Shown here piece by piece: positions 27,773 through 36,086 of a stretch of 42,699 nt of DNA. The position numbers and the translations under genes are program-made. The stretch covers positions 1 through 42,699 of the forward strand of contig JAAYEK010000267.1 in assembly GCA_012728785.1 (NCBI GenBank). Direction: 5' to 3'. The DNA comes from Bacillota bacterium (GTDB taxonomy: Bacteria > Bacillota > UBA4882 > UBA8346). Under the pieces are notes generated by a model that was not told the origin of the DNA, did not search any database, and worked only from the letters and a program-made list of their open reading frames with translations. Numbering within the stretch: the stretch's first letter is position 1; every line of letters begins with the position of its first letter.

Positions 27773-29144
27773 TGCGAAATCATTGACTCGGCCGGCCAAT
27801 GCCATAGGCCATTCTACTCTAGGAACGAACGATGTTTCGAAGGACCTCAGCGATTCCTATTATTTTTTGAAAGCATCAAACCGGGATGACCTTACCTTAC
27901 TAGGCCAATCACCGGATTTAACCTATAATGTCCAAGGGATCCGTGAGGATTTCCCCATTCTCCAACGAAAAGTCAACGGACATCCTCTGATTTGGTTCGA
28001 TAATGCCGCTACTACTCAAAAGCCGCAAGTGGTGATTGAGGCTTTAGAGAAGTTTTACCGCCAGTCCAATTCCAATGTTCATCGGGGCGCTCATTCCTTG
28101 GCTACCGAAGCCACCAATGCTTATGAAACCGCTCGGGAAAAAGTCCGCCATTTCTTGGGCGCATCCTCAACCGCGGAGATCGTTTTCCTACGGGGTACCA
28201 CCGAGGCTATTAATTTGGTGGCCCAAACATATGGCCGGAAGGTAGTGGGCCAAGGAGATCAGATCCTTCTCACTGCTATGGAGCATCATTCCAATATTGT
28301 GCCCTGGCAATTATTGCAAGAGGCGACCGGAGCAATTATCCAAGCGGTTCCCATTACTAAAGCAGGCGAAATCGACTTGGGTGAATATGAAAAGCTCCTA
28401 ACTCGGCGGCCGAAGATAGTTGCAATCACCCATGTATCCAATGTCCTGGGGACGATCAACCCCATCCGGAAAATGGTCGCAATGGCCCATCATTACGGGG
28501 CTTGTGTATTGGTGGACGGCGCTCAAGCCGTGGCCCACTTGCCGGTGAATGTCAGGGAATTGGACGCGGATTTCTATGTTTTTTCCGGTCATAAAATCTA
28601 TGGGCCCACGGGAATTGGAGTTCTCTACGGGAAAAAAGCTTTGCTGGAAGAAATGCCTCCTTGGCAAGGTGGAGGTAGTATGATCGATCGGGTTACCTTT
28701 GAGGAGACTAATTATAATAAGCTGCCTTACAAGTTTGAGGCTGGGACCGGGAATATCGCCGATGCCGTGGGTTTAGGAGCGGCAATTGACTATCTCCAAA
28801 AAATTGGCCGCTCTGCGATTGAAGGTTATGAGAGAGAAATAACGAGATATGCCATGAGTGAATTAGCTAGAATTCGGGGAGCGCGTCTGTTCGGAAGATC
28901 AAAGTTGAAAACCAGTGTTATTTCTTTTTTGGTTGACGGGATTCCACCGGAAGATTTGGCCTGGGATTTGGATCGACAAGGAATTGCGACCCGGGTTGGT
29001 CACCATTGCGCCCAACCGCTGATGCGGTATTACGGTATTGAGGGCGCCATCCGGGCATCCTTAGGGATTTATAATACTAGGGAAGAGATTGACTTGTTGG
29101 TGGAAACAATTAGAAGGGTGTTACAGGGAGCTTTTTTAATGTAA
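27759..29144 (+). CDS. SufS-like cysteine desulfurase, encapsulin cargo
   Basis: A PLP enzyme that takes sulfur from cysteine, forming alanine and an enzyme persulfide. Catalytic features are intact: the PLP lysine in FSGHKIYGPTG (Lys 279), the EHHSN stacking histidine, and the nucleophile in RVGHHCAQPLM (Cys 417), a type II/SufS-like site. The first 55 residues, before the usual SufS start at YNVQGIREDFPIL, are polar and low in order; such extensions load this enzyme into family 2A encapsulins. It is shorter than some described extensions. ATG 27759 follows GAGGTGG by nine bases and overlaps the encapsulin stop by 14 bases, so the two are co-translated. No sufBCD or iscU lies nearby, supporting a role in the compartment rather than routine Fe-S assembly. 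Confidence 0.92.
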   Translation: MTMINAKSLTRPANAIGHSTLGTNDVSKDLSDSYYFLKASNRDDLTLLGQSPDLTYNVQGIREDFPILQRKVNGHPLIWFDNAATTQKPQVVIEALEKFYRQSNSNVHRGAHSLATEATNAYETAREKVRHFLGASSTAEIVFLRGTTEAINLVAQTYGRKVVGQGDQILLTAMEHHSNIVPWQLLQEATGAIIQAVPITKAGEIDLGEYEKLLTRRPKIVAITHVSNVLGTINPIRKMVAMAHHYGACVLVDGAQAVAHLPVNVRELDADFYVFSGHKIYGPTGIGVLYGKKALLEEMPPWQGGGSMIDRVTFEETNYNKLPYKFEAGTGNIADAVGLGAAIDYLQKIGRSAIEGYEREITRYAMSELARIRGARLFGRSKLKTSVISFLVDGIPPEDLAWDLDRQGIATRVGHHCAQPLMRYYGIEGAIRASLGIYNTREEIDLLVETIRRVLQGAFLM

Positions 29145-29261
29145 ACCGACATAAATGAAATAGTTAATGATAACTGCGACAAGGATATGGATGGGGATGC
29201 CATTAAAAGGCATAACTGTTGACTTTACATAAAGAAATTTGAAGTGTCTTGATTAACTCTG

Positions 29262-29290
29262 ATCCGCCATTATGGCAGGATTTTTTTTTT
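29262..29290 (+). terminator. Intrinsic terminator between the desulfurase and xseA
   Basis: ATCC-GCCA (29262-29269) pairs with TGGC-GGAT (29273-29281, one bulged A) around a TTA loop, followed by ten T. It ends 41 nt before the xseA start. Confidence 0.85.
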
Positions 29291-29330
29291 AATTATGGAA
29301 TACCCTTTATATTATGAAAGGAGCATTCTT

Positions 29331-30533
29331 TTGGCTTTCAATACAATTACCGTCTCCCAACTTACCTATGCCCTGAAACGTTTAATTGAAGACAACTTTT
29401 TGCTGGAAGGAGTCTGGGTTCAGGGTGAGATCTCCAATTATACCGCTCATTCTTCCGGACATTTATATTTTACCTTAAAAGATGCCGGTGCTTGCCTTAA
29501 ATGTGTGATGTTTAAGTCACAAGCCAGGGGATTAAAGTTCAAACTCGCCGAAGGCCAACAAGTGGCTGTTAGAGGCCGGATCGGAATCTACGAAAAAAGC
29601 GGCCAGTATCAGCTTTATGTGGAGGAAATGACCCCTTCGGGCATGGGTGATCTTTACCAAGCGTTTTTAAAACTCAAAGCAAAATTAGAACAAGAAGGGC
29701 TGTTTGCTCCGGAACGAAAGCGAAAGTTACCGCCACTGCCTCAGAAGATCGGAGTGATTACCTCTCCCACCGGAGCTGCGGTCCAGGATATTATCAAGAT
29801 CTTACGTCGCCGCCGACCTAATCTGGATATCCTAATTTTTCCCGCCCAGGTCCAGGGGGCAGAGGCCCCGGCTAGTTTGATTAAAGCTTTAAATGAGGCG
29901 GCCCGGTTTCAACATCTGGATCTGATAATCATCGGTCGGGGCGGCGGTTCTCTCGAAGAATTATGGGCTTTCAATGATGAACAATTGGCCCGGACCATCG
30001 CCGATTTTCCAAAACCGGTAATCTCAGCGGTGGGCCATGAAACCGACTTTACGATTGCTGATTTTGTCGCCGATTTGAGAGCTCCGACTCCTTCGGCAGC
30101 GGCAGAGTTAGCGGTCCCTGATCAACAAAACTTAGCAAATCAAATCAGACAATATCAAAACCGGATATATCGGTCGGTTAATCTTAAACTGGAAACTGAA
30201 CGACGAATGCTCCAAAAAATAGTCCGGAGTCGGGTATTTGGTTATCCAAAGGAATTAATAAATACGCGCCGCCAGGAAGTGGATCTTTTAAACGAAAGAA
30301 TGCTTCGGCAGGTTAAAGGAAGCCTTTCCCTTAACAGGGAGCGGTTTTTAAAAGTATTGGGACAGTTAGAGACTTTGAGCCCTTTAGCAACTTTGCAACG
30401 GGGTTATTCCATCGTCCAAAAGAACGATGGTGCTTTCGTCAAACATTCAGCCCAGGTTGAACCGGGAGATCCGGTAAAAATCACTTTGGCATCAGGAAAA
30501 ATCAATTGTGAAGTTTTATCAAAGGAGAGTTAG
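29331..30533 (+). CDS. xseA: Exodeoxyribonuclease VII large subunit
   Basis: Catalytic subunit of exonuclease VII, which degrades single-stranded DNA in repair. The start is TTG 29331, seven bases after AAAGGAG (29317-29323), giving MAFNTITVSQLTYALKRLIE, the normal N-terminus; an upstream in-frame ATG at 29295 lacks a site. The 400-residue protein has the OB-fold DNA-binding domain (VWVQGEISNYTAHSSGHLYFTLKD), the catalytic core with GVITSPTGAAVQDII, IIGRGGGSLEELWAFNDE and SAVGHETDFTIADFVADLRAPTPSAAAE, and a C-terminal coiled coil that binds XseB. It is the first gene of xseA-xseB-ispA, the order common in Firmicutes next to the isoprenoid genes. Confidence 0.95.
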   Translation: MAFNTITVSQLTYALKRLIEDNFLLEGVWVQGEISNYTAHSSGHLYFTLKDAGACLKCVMFKSQARGLKFKLAEGQQVAVRGRIGIYEKSGQYQLYVEEMTPSGMGDLYQAFLKLKAKLEQEGLFAPERKRKLPPLPQKIGVITSPTGAAVQDIIKILRRRRPNLDILIFPAQVQGAEAPASLIKALNEAARFQHLDLIIIGRGGGSLEELWAFNDEQLARTIADFPKPVISAVGHETDFTIADFVADLRAPTPSAAAELAVPDQQNLANQIRQYQNRIYRSVNLKLETERRMLQKIVRSRVFGYPKELINTRRQEVDLLNERMLRQVKGSLSLNRERFLKVLGQLETLSPLATLQRGYSIVQKNDGAFVKHSAQVEPGDPVKITLASGKINCEVLSKES

Positions 30534-30534
30534 G

Positions 30535-30792
30535 ATGAGTACGGATAAAGAAGGAAAACCGAGCGAACGGAGTTTTGAAGAGGCTATCGCCAGATTGGAC
30601 GAGATTGTACAGCGCTTAGAGGCGGGTAATATCGCTTTGGATGAAAGTTTAAGTCTCTTTGAAGAAGGAATCGGACTGGCTAAATATTGTTCCGTAAGAC
30701 TGGACGCAGCTGAAGGCCGTCTCGAAGTATTAATGGGCTTTGAAAACGGTGAACCGAAATTGGCTGATTTTAACCAGGACGAGGGGGAGTAG
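30535..30792 (+). CDS. xseB: Exodeoxyribonuclease VII small subunit
   Basis: The 85-residue helical partner of XseA. It contains the family motif FEEAIARLDEIVQRLEAGNIALDESLSLFEEGIGLAKYC, predicted to form a helical hairpin that wraps the XseA coiled coil. ATG 30535 comes one base after the xseA stop and behind AAAGGAGAG, so the two are translationally coupled. Length is normal, with a slightly acidic tail. Confidence 0.93.
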   Translation: MSTDKEGKPSERSFEEAIARLDEIVQRLEAGNIALDESLSLFEEGIGLAKYCSVRLDAAEGRLEVLMGFENGEPKLADFNQDEGE

Positions 30793-30804
30793 CAAGCTGC
30801 TAGC

Positions 30805-30879
30805 TATTGGCTTTTGGCTTTAAATACTAATAGTATTTAGGCTAAGGAATACCTCAAGGCTAACAGCTAAAAGCCAATA
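30805..30879. repeat. Intergenic inverted-repeat element between xseB and ispA
   Basis: A 15-bp outer stem (30805-30819 with 30865-30879, one G-U pair) encloses a second near-perfect hairpin at 30822-30838. The arms contain TTGGCTTTTGGC and GCTAAAAGCCAA. It is not followed by a T-run and lies inside an apparent operon, so it may be a small mobile-type repeat or an RNA-processing site. Confidence 0.65.
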
Positions 30880-30907
30880 TTTAAGGAAGTAACAAGGGGG
30901 ATTTAAT

Positions 30908-31990
30908 TTGGCTGTAAATCGAGGAGAGTTTATCCAAGCATTGCGGGAACGTGAGGCTAAATTGGTCGAACTGATTAATCGGGATCAATACCGTCGGAGT
31001 TTTAATCCGGAGGAATTAAGGGAAGCGGTTTACTCTTATTTAAATCGGCCGGCCAAACGGCTCCGCCCGGGAATCCTTCTTTTTTCCTGTGGAGCGGTTG
31101 GCGGCGACGAGCAACGCGCACTTTCAGCCGCTGCTGCTGTGGAAGTCTACCATACTTGGACTTTAGTTCATGACGATATCATCGATAATGATTCTAAAAG
31201 ACGCGGGTTTCCAACATTGCACGAGCAATTTCGGGGAAACGCCTTAAATGAAGGCTATTCCGAAGGGGAGGCGGCGGATTATGGCCGGAATATGGCAATC
31301 TTAGCCGGGGATCTGCAACATGCCTGGTCGATGCAGTTGATTTGGGAATCGATCAACTCCGGAGTCAGCAGCGCAGTAGTCTTGGATTTGCTCGCCAGGT
31401 TAACCAATCTTACCAAAGGTTTGTTGGAAGGAGAGGCGTTGGACGTTCTTTTTTCAAAACGAAAGATCGATGATCTCAAGGAAATGGAGATCTTAAAGAT
31501 GTTGGAGTTAAAAACCGGTATATTATATGAGTTTGCCGGTATTGTTGGAGCTTCAATCGGCTTGGACCGGACTATTGATGAAAACAATCTGATTCAGGCG
31601 ATAGGTTCTTTTGCCCGTAAATGCGGCGTCGCCTTTCAGCTTCAGGACGATATTTTAGGGATTACCGGTGATGAAAAGCGTTTAGGAAAACCCATCGGCT
31701 CCGATATTCGGGAAGGTAAACGGACGGTCATAGTATTACATGCCTTTCAACAAGCTGATGATAAAGACCGTGATTATTTACTTAAGTGGTTGGGCAATCC
31801 GGCGGTGTCCGGAGAAAAAATTGAGAAAATAAAGCAGATGCTGATTGAATATAATGGAGTAGAATATGCCAAAAAGATGGCCGATCAGATTGTAAATGAG
31901 GCAATTGAAGAACTTGCCCCTATTCCTGAGTCGCAATACAAAAACTTATTATTGGCTTGGGCCGATTATGTGGCTGATCGGCAGGTGTGA
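30908..31990 (+). CDS. ispA: Polyprenyl (farnesyl/geranylgeranyl) diphosphate synthase
   Basis: Condenses IPP with allylic diphosphates to make C15-C20 isoprenoid chains. The 360-residue product has the first aspartate-rich motif DDIID in LVHDDIIDND, preceded by KRLRPGILLF, and the second in QLQDDILGITGDEKRLGKPIGSDIREGKRT. Lengths and spacing suit a short-to-medium chain synthase; exact product length cannot be read from the sequence alone. TTG 30908 follows AAGGGGGA. It is separated from xseB by an inverted-repeat element. Downstream come DUF212, the OLE RNA, oapA and dxs, so it belongs to an isoprenoid cluster. The symbol is given by context; another prenyl synthase name is possible. Confidence 0.85.
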   Translation: MAVNRGEFIQALREREAKLVELINRDQYRRSFNPEELREAVYSYLNRPAKRLRPGILLFSCGAVGGDEQRALSAAAAVEVYHTWTLVHDDIIDNDSKRRGFPTLHEQFRGNALNEGYSEGEAADYGRNMAILAGDLQHAWSMQLIWESINSGVSSAVVLDLLARLTNLTKGLLEGEALDVLFSKRKIDDLKEMEILKMLELKTGILYEFAGIVGASIGLDRTIDENNLIQAIGSFARKCGVAFQLQDDILGITGDEKRLGKPIGSDIREGKRTVIVLHAFQQADDKDRDYLLKWLGNPAVSGEKIEKIKQMLIEYNGVEYAKKMADQIVNEAIEELAPIPESQYKNLLLAWADYVADRQV

Positions 31991-32222
31991 AGTTCAGAGT
32001 CTAAAATCTAAAAATCTAAAAGTCTAAAGTCTAGAGTCTAAAGTTTAAAATCTGAGGTTGGTAGTTTTTTATGGGTGAAACTTAAGTTTAGGGATTTATC
32101 AAAGTTTTATTAACTATTAACCTTCAACTTTCAACTTTCAACTTCCTACTTTTGGCCTTTAATCTGACTTTCGACCTTTGACCTTTGACTTTCGACTGTT
32201 TTCGACTGTTGACTTTCGTTAC
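31991..32222. repeat. Low-complexity tract with opposed short repeats
   Basis: The left half repeats TCTAAAA/GTCTAAAG-like heptads to octads about seven times (31999-32055). The right half repeats CAACTTT, then CTTTGAC and CTTTCGAC (32119-32218). Read on the other strand the right half becomes GTCAAAG/GTTGAAAG, so the halves are roughly inverted relative to each other and could fold on each other. No gene is present. Its right end touches the TTGACA of the next promoter. Confidence 0.7.
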
Positions 32223-32251
32223 TTGACAGCATGTTGTAAACCGTGTATTAT
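32223..32251 (+). promoter_or_regulatory. Sigma-A promoter of the DUF212 gene
   Basis: A perfect -35 TTGACA (32223-32228), a 17-bp spacer, and TATTAT (32246-32251). Transcription would begin near 32258, giving a leader of about 26 nt. Confidence 0.75.
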
Positions 32252-32283
32252 TTTATTTTAGGTTTATGAATAGAGGAAACAAA

Positions 32284-32736
32284 GTGCACAATTTTTTTAA
32301 AGAACTACCTCATAATGAAATTCTTTGGACTGCGGTGATCGCATGGTTTTTAGCCCAGTTCATCAAAGGTGTTTTTTATTTTATTAAAGAAAAACGGGTT
32401 AATTTTCGTCGTTTTGTTGTGGGGGCGGGAGGCATGCCGAGTTCTCATTCGGCTTTAGTGGCCTCCTTGGCTACGGCGGTTGGATTGAAATCCGGTTGGG
32501 ACCAGCCCCTAACCGCAGTGACTTTTATTTTTGCGTTGGTGGTAATGTACGACTCGGCTGGAGTGAGACAGGCCGCCAGCCGTCAAGCCGTCATTTTAAA
32601 TAAAATGATCGATGAATTGTTTGAAGAAGGCGAAATTCACCAGGAAAGATTGAAAGAACTTCTGGGCCATACTCCGGTTGAGGTATTTGTCGGAGCAGCG
32701 CTCGGAGTGGTAATAGCTTATCTTTTGATTAGGTAA
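32284..32736 (+). CDS. Divergent PAP2-family (DUF212) membrane protein
   Basis: Member of the DUF212/YuiD family, a small membrane protein related to PAP2 phosphatases. The 150-residue protein has the family signature GGMPSSHSALVASLATAVG and later YDSAGVRQAASRQAVILN, with about three to four transmembrane segments. The start is GTG 32284, seven bases after AGAGGA; the ATG at 32266 lies before that site. It has its own strong promoter, so it may be expressed apart from ispA. The substrate is unknown; the isoprenoid setting makes a prenyl-phosphate link attractive, but this is inference. Confidence 0.88.
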   Translation: MHNFFKELPHNEILWTAVIAWFLAQFIKGVFYFIKEKRVNFRRFVVGAGGMPSSHSALVASLATAVGLKSGWDQPLTAVTFIFALVVMYDSAGVRQAASRQAVILNKMIDELFEEGEIHQERLKELLGHTPVEVFVGAALGVVIAYLLIR

Positions 32737-32818
32737 GTAATTATTCAGGGGTCCGAAGATAGAAGATCGGATTCAGTAGTTAGTAGTTTAAAGAAGGTGA
32801 TTCCCGAATATTGCCCTT

Positions 32819-32847
32819 TTGGCAGGACCATAAAAATATGTTATAAT
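32819..32847 (+). promoter_or_regulatory. Sigma-A promoter of the OLE RNA
   Basis: TTGGCA (32819-32824), a 17-bp spacer, and a perfect TATAAT (32842-32847). The predicted start near 32854 is just before the 5' strand of the terminal OLE helix. Confidence 0.8.
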
Positions 32848-32860
32848 GAACTTACAAATG

Positions 32861-33466
32861 AGGGGATGGTGTAGTATCCTAGTCAGGGTGACCATCTTTG
32901 AAGACGGGCCTAAAAATCCGTTGCGGGCACATCGATGAAGTCCCTGGTGCTGGCCGCCGACGCCCAGTCGGGAGTTGGTGCTGGGGGTTAAGGGGATGGG
33001 GCGATCTACAATGGCATGTAGGCGTTGACCCCACCACCGTGGAGGCCCAAGTGCGTGGGAATCCCGCGAAAGCGAGCGTGAACTACGGCTTGGGGGTAAA
33101 CCTGCATGTGGTACGGTATTTGATTACTTAGTATCGGTGCAGTGTAGCCTGCCTTGAGCGGTTTGGGAGGAAATGGGTATCAAGTCATCAGTTTCTGCAG
33201 AACGAAGTGACTCTCCGCCATTAAACCCAATCTCGCAAAAGAGGCTAGATGATGGGACGCCTTGTGAGGAAAACTCCTAGGCTATTCAATGCTTTGAGTT
33301 CCATTGGGGATTGCAGTGTGGACTAAGTGGTAATCCAGTCTCGTTTCTGGCGACAAAACGGAACTGCCTTAAAGGGGAACCACCTTGGCGGTGACGCTGA
33401 GGAGGCAGTTGGGAAAACCTACTGGACCTAAGCCATAATTTTTACTCAGTGGGATACCATCCCTTC
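32861..33466 (+). ncRNA. ole: OLE RNA (ornate large extremophilic RNA)
   Basis: A long, GC-rich, non-coding segment in an AT-rich intergenic space. Its ends pair: GGGATGGT (32863-32870) with ACCATCCC (33456-33463), extended by flanking pairs, enclosing about 600 nt, which is the usual OLE size. It has its own promoter (start near 32854) and terminator (to 33557). Many internal GC-rich inverted segments fit a complex fold. Directly downstream is a membrane-protein gene matching OapA, the OLE partner, then dxs, with ispA upstream: the setting described for OLE in Bacillus halodurans and other Firmicutes. In those species OLE-OapA forms a membrane-associated complex needed for growth under cold or short-chain alcohol stress. 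A 77-codon open frame inside it is spurious. Identification rests on size, terminal pairing and context, not a covariance model. Confidence 0.85.
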
Positions 33467-33536
33467 ATTTACATAGTGTTCCATACTTATTAATATTAGA
33501 TTTCGACACTTAATAGACATTCTTTGGTTTATCCCT

Positions 33537-33557
33537 GACCCCAAAGGGTCTTTTTTT
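33537..33557 (+). terminator. Intrinsic terminator of the OLE transcript
   Basis: GACCC (33537-33541) pairs with GGGTC (33546-33550), followed by seven T. It lies 50 nt before oapA, so oapA needs read-through or a weak local promoter. Confidence 0.8.
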
Positions 33558-33606
33558 GAATGTATTATTATTGAACGGCCAAACTACTATTTAGTCAGGT
33601 GATTCT

Positions 33607-34182
33607 TTGTTTACCAATTTATTTCGGGCTTTAAAAATTAGCATTTTATCTTTTGTGATCTCCTTGACCATCTCGTTTCTATCGGGCTCTTCGTTGGGAT
33701 TTTGGCTTTCGGTAACAGTATTGTTAGTGGTGATCTTGACCGGAATTATCTTTGATATCATCGGTACCGCCGTTACCGCTGCCACTGAAACTCCGTTTCA
33801 TGCTATGGCTGCCGATAAGGTGAAAGGGTCCAAACAAGCCATTTACCTAATTAGATCCGCAGACCGGGTGGCGAATATCTGTAACGATGTTGTGGGAGAC
33901 ATTGCCGGGACCCTTAGCGGAGCATTAATGGTGGGAATAGTATTTGACTTTGCTAATGTCTTTCAGGGATTAGGTGAGGATTTATTAAGTTCAATAGCGG
34001 TCGCACTGATAGCTGCTTTAACTGTAGGCGGTAAAGCATTTGGTAAATCTTATGCTATCAATAATGCTAACCAGATAATATTCACGGTTGGCAAAGGTTT
34101 CTCTCTTTTTAAGATTAATTTTCAAGCCAAGATGGCTAAACAAAAGAAGAAAGGAAATTCACGAAAGGTAAGACGGAATTAA
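33607..34182 (+). CDS. oapA: OLE-associated membrane protein OapA
   Basis: The protein partner that anchors OLE RNA to the membrane in characterised Firmicutes. The 191-residue product has two N-terminal membrane helices (LSFVISLTISFLSG and FWLSVTVLLVVILTGIIFDII), then the conserved TAATETPFHAMAADKVKGSKQA segment resembling the DUF21-like group, and two further hydrophobic segments (GTLSGALMVGIVF and LLSSIAVALIAALTVGG). A strongly basic tail (KMAKQKKKGNSRKVRRN) could contact RNA. TTG 33607 follows AGGTGA. It overlaps dxs by one base (TAATG), so it is coupled to isoprenoid synthesis. Assignment is supported by the OLE RNA directly upstream. Confidence 0.85.
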   Translation: MFTNLFRALKISILSFVISLTISFLSGSSLGFWLSVTVLLVVILTGIIFDIIGTAVTAATETPFHAMAADKVKGSKQAIYLIRSADRVANICNDVVGDIAGTLSGALMVGIVFDFANVFQGLGEDLLSSIAVALIAALTVGGKAFGKSYAINNANQIIFTVGKGFSLFKINFQAKMAKQKKKGNSRKVRRN

Positions 34183-36083
34183 TGAGCAATCTTTTAGATT
34201 CTATCAAGCAGCCGTCCGATTTAAAACAACTGTCGGATGAACAACTAAAAAATTTAGCTATTGAGATCCGGGAGTTTTTATTAAAAACTGTGGCCCATAC
34301 CGGAGGACATTTGGCTTCCAATTTAGGAGTGGTTGAACTAACCCTAGCTTTACATTCAGTCTTTAATAGTCCAAAGGATCAGATAATTTGGGATGTCGGT
34401 CATCAGTCATATATACATAAAATGCTTACCGGTAGGTTTTCCCGGTTCGAAACCCTGCGTCAGTATAGGGGTTTAAGTGGCTTTCCCAAGCCAGAAGAGA
34501 GTGAGCACGACGCTTTTGCCACCGGACATAGTTCCACATCGATTTCGGCTGCGCTTGGCTTGGCGAAAGCTCGTGATCTGATGGATGAAAACAATAAAGT
34601 GGTAGCGGTAATCGGTGATGGGTCTCTTACCGGAGGCATGTCCTTTGAAGCTCTGAATCATTTGGGACACCTACAAACCGATTTAATTATTGTCCTTAAT
34701 GATAATGAAATGTCGATCTCCAAAAATGTAGGGGCATTATCCCGGTATTTAACTAGGCTTAGGTTGAACCCCAGATTACGAAGGCTCAAAGCTGATGTTC
34801 AAGACATGTTGCAACGTATTCCCAGATTGGGACAGGTTACGGTTCGAACCCTCGAAAAACTGGAAGATAGCATTAGGTTCTTAGTTATTCCAGGAATGCT
34901 CTTTGAGGAATTGGGGATTAATTATTTGGGTCCCATCGACGGCCATAATATTCCTGATTTAATGCTGCATCTTAAACAAGCTTCAGTCCATAAAGGGCCG
35001 ATATTGGTCCATGTGTTGACTACTAAAGGAAAAGGGTATGAGTTGGCGGAGGAAAATCCCCAAAAGTTTCACGGCACCGGTCCCTTCGAATTAAAGAACG
35101 GCAAAAAAATGTACGGTTCCCTGAGTACAAGCTATACTGAGATTTTTTCAAAAGTAATTGTGGAAATGGCGCGGCAGGATCCAAAAATTATAGCGATTAC
35201 CGCGGCCATGACCGATGGTACCGGTTTGGTTAGCTTTGCCAAGGAATTTCCGGAGCGTTTTTTTGATGTGGGGATTGCCGAAGAACATGCGGTAACCTTA
35301 GCCGCCGGTTTGGCTAAAAAAGGGTTTCATCCCGTGGTCGCTATTTATTCTACTTTTCTGCAAAGAGCTTATGACCAAATTATTCATGATGTTTGTCTCC
35401 AAAAACTACCGGTCATCTTTATGCTTGATCGGGCCGGTTTAGTTGGCCCCGACGGCCCGACTCATCATGGTATTTTTGACCTCTCATATTTAAGGCATAT
35501 TCCTAACCTAACAATAATGGCCCCTAAGGATGGTAATGAATTGCGGGATATGTTTTTTACCGCGCGGCAAATTAACGGCCCGGTAGCTATCAGATATCCG
35601 AAACGGGACGGTCTGGAACTGACCACGGAAGCAGCTGGGCTGAAAAAAATTCCGATTGGCCGTAGCGAGATTCTCCAACCAGGACAAGCTGTGGCATTAA
35701 TCGCGGTAGGTTCCATGGTTGAAACTGCGGTTCGGGCCGGACGCTGTTTGCTAAAACAGGGGATTAATTGTACTGTTCTTAACGCCCGTTTCGTTAAACC
35801 TCTTGATGAAGACTTGTTGTTACAATTGGCAGATAGCCATCAAAACATCATCACCATTGAAGAGAATGTTAGAGCGGGAGGTTTTGGCTCCTCCGTTTTG
35901 GAGTTTCTGACCAATCGGGGCGTAAAGGGGAAAAATATTAAAATTTTGGGGCTGTCCGATGAATTTATTTCCCATGGCCCTACCGAGCTGTTATTACATA
36001 AATGTGGTTTGGATGTGGAAGGAGTATGTCGGGCGGTTCGGGAACTTAATTTATCGACTGTCGGTATTCAAGTGAGGAGATAA
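34182..36083 (+). CDS. dxs: 1-deoxy-D-xylulose-5-phosphate synthase
   Basis: The first enzyme of the MEP pathway, joining pyruvate and glyceraldehyde 3-phosphate with thiamine diphosphate. The 633-residue length is typical. Motifs: DVGHQSYIHKMLTGR, the ThDP-binding GDGSLTGGMSFEALNHLG to NDNEMSISKNVGALS, the catalytic-glutamate region GIAEEHAVTLAAGLA, and DRAGLVGPDGPTHHGIFDLSYLR. The gene starts on the last base of the oapA stop. With ispA nearby it forms an isoprenoid cluster interrupted by the OLE RNA. Followed after three bases by a transporter gene. Confidence 0.97.
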   Translation: MSNLLDSIKQPSDLKQLSDEQLKNLAIEIREFLLKTVAHTGGHLASNLGVVELTLALHSVFNSPKDQIIWDVGHQSYIHKMLTGRFSRFETLRQYRGLSGFPKPEESEHDAFATGHSSTSISAALGLAKARDLMDENNKVVAVIGDGSLTGGMSFEALNHLGHLQTDLIIVLNDNEMSISKNVGALSRYLTRLRLNPRLRRLKADVQDMLQRIPRLGQVTVRTLEKLEDSIRFLVIPGMLFEELGINYLGPIDGHNIPDLMLHLKQASVHKGPILVHVLTTKGKGYELAEENPQKFHGTGPFELKNGKKMYGSLSTSYTEIFSKVIVEMARQDPKIIAITAAMTDGTGLVSFAKEFPERFFDVGIAEEHAVTLAAGLAKKGFHPVVAIYSTFLQRAYDQIIHDVCLQKLPVIFMLDRAGLVGPDGPTHHGIFDLSYLRHIPNLTIMAPKDGNELRDMFFTARQINGPVAIRYPKRDGLELTTEAAGLKKIPIGRSEILQPGQAVALIAVGSMVETAVRAGRCLLKQGINCTVLNARFVKPLDEDLLLQLADSHQNIITIEENVRAGGFGSSVLEFLTNRGVKGKNIKILGLSDEFISHGPTELLLHKCGLDVEGVCRAVRELNLSTVGIQVRR

Positions 36084-36086
36084 GTT

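Noticed and set aside
32898-33131. 77-codon open reading frame within the OLE region
   Set aside because: It lies in a structured RNA with no ribosome-binding site and a protein of low complexity; chance frame.
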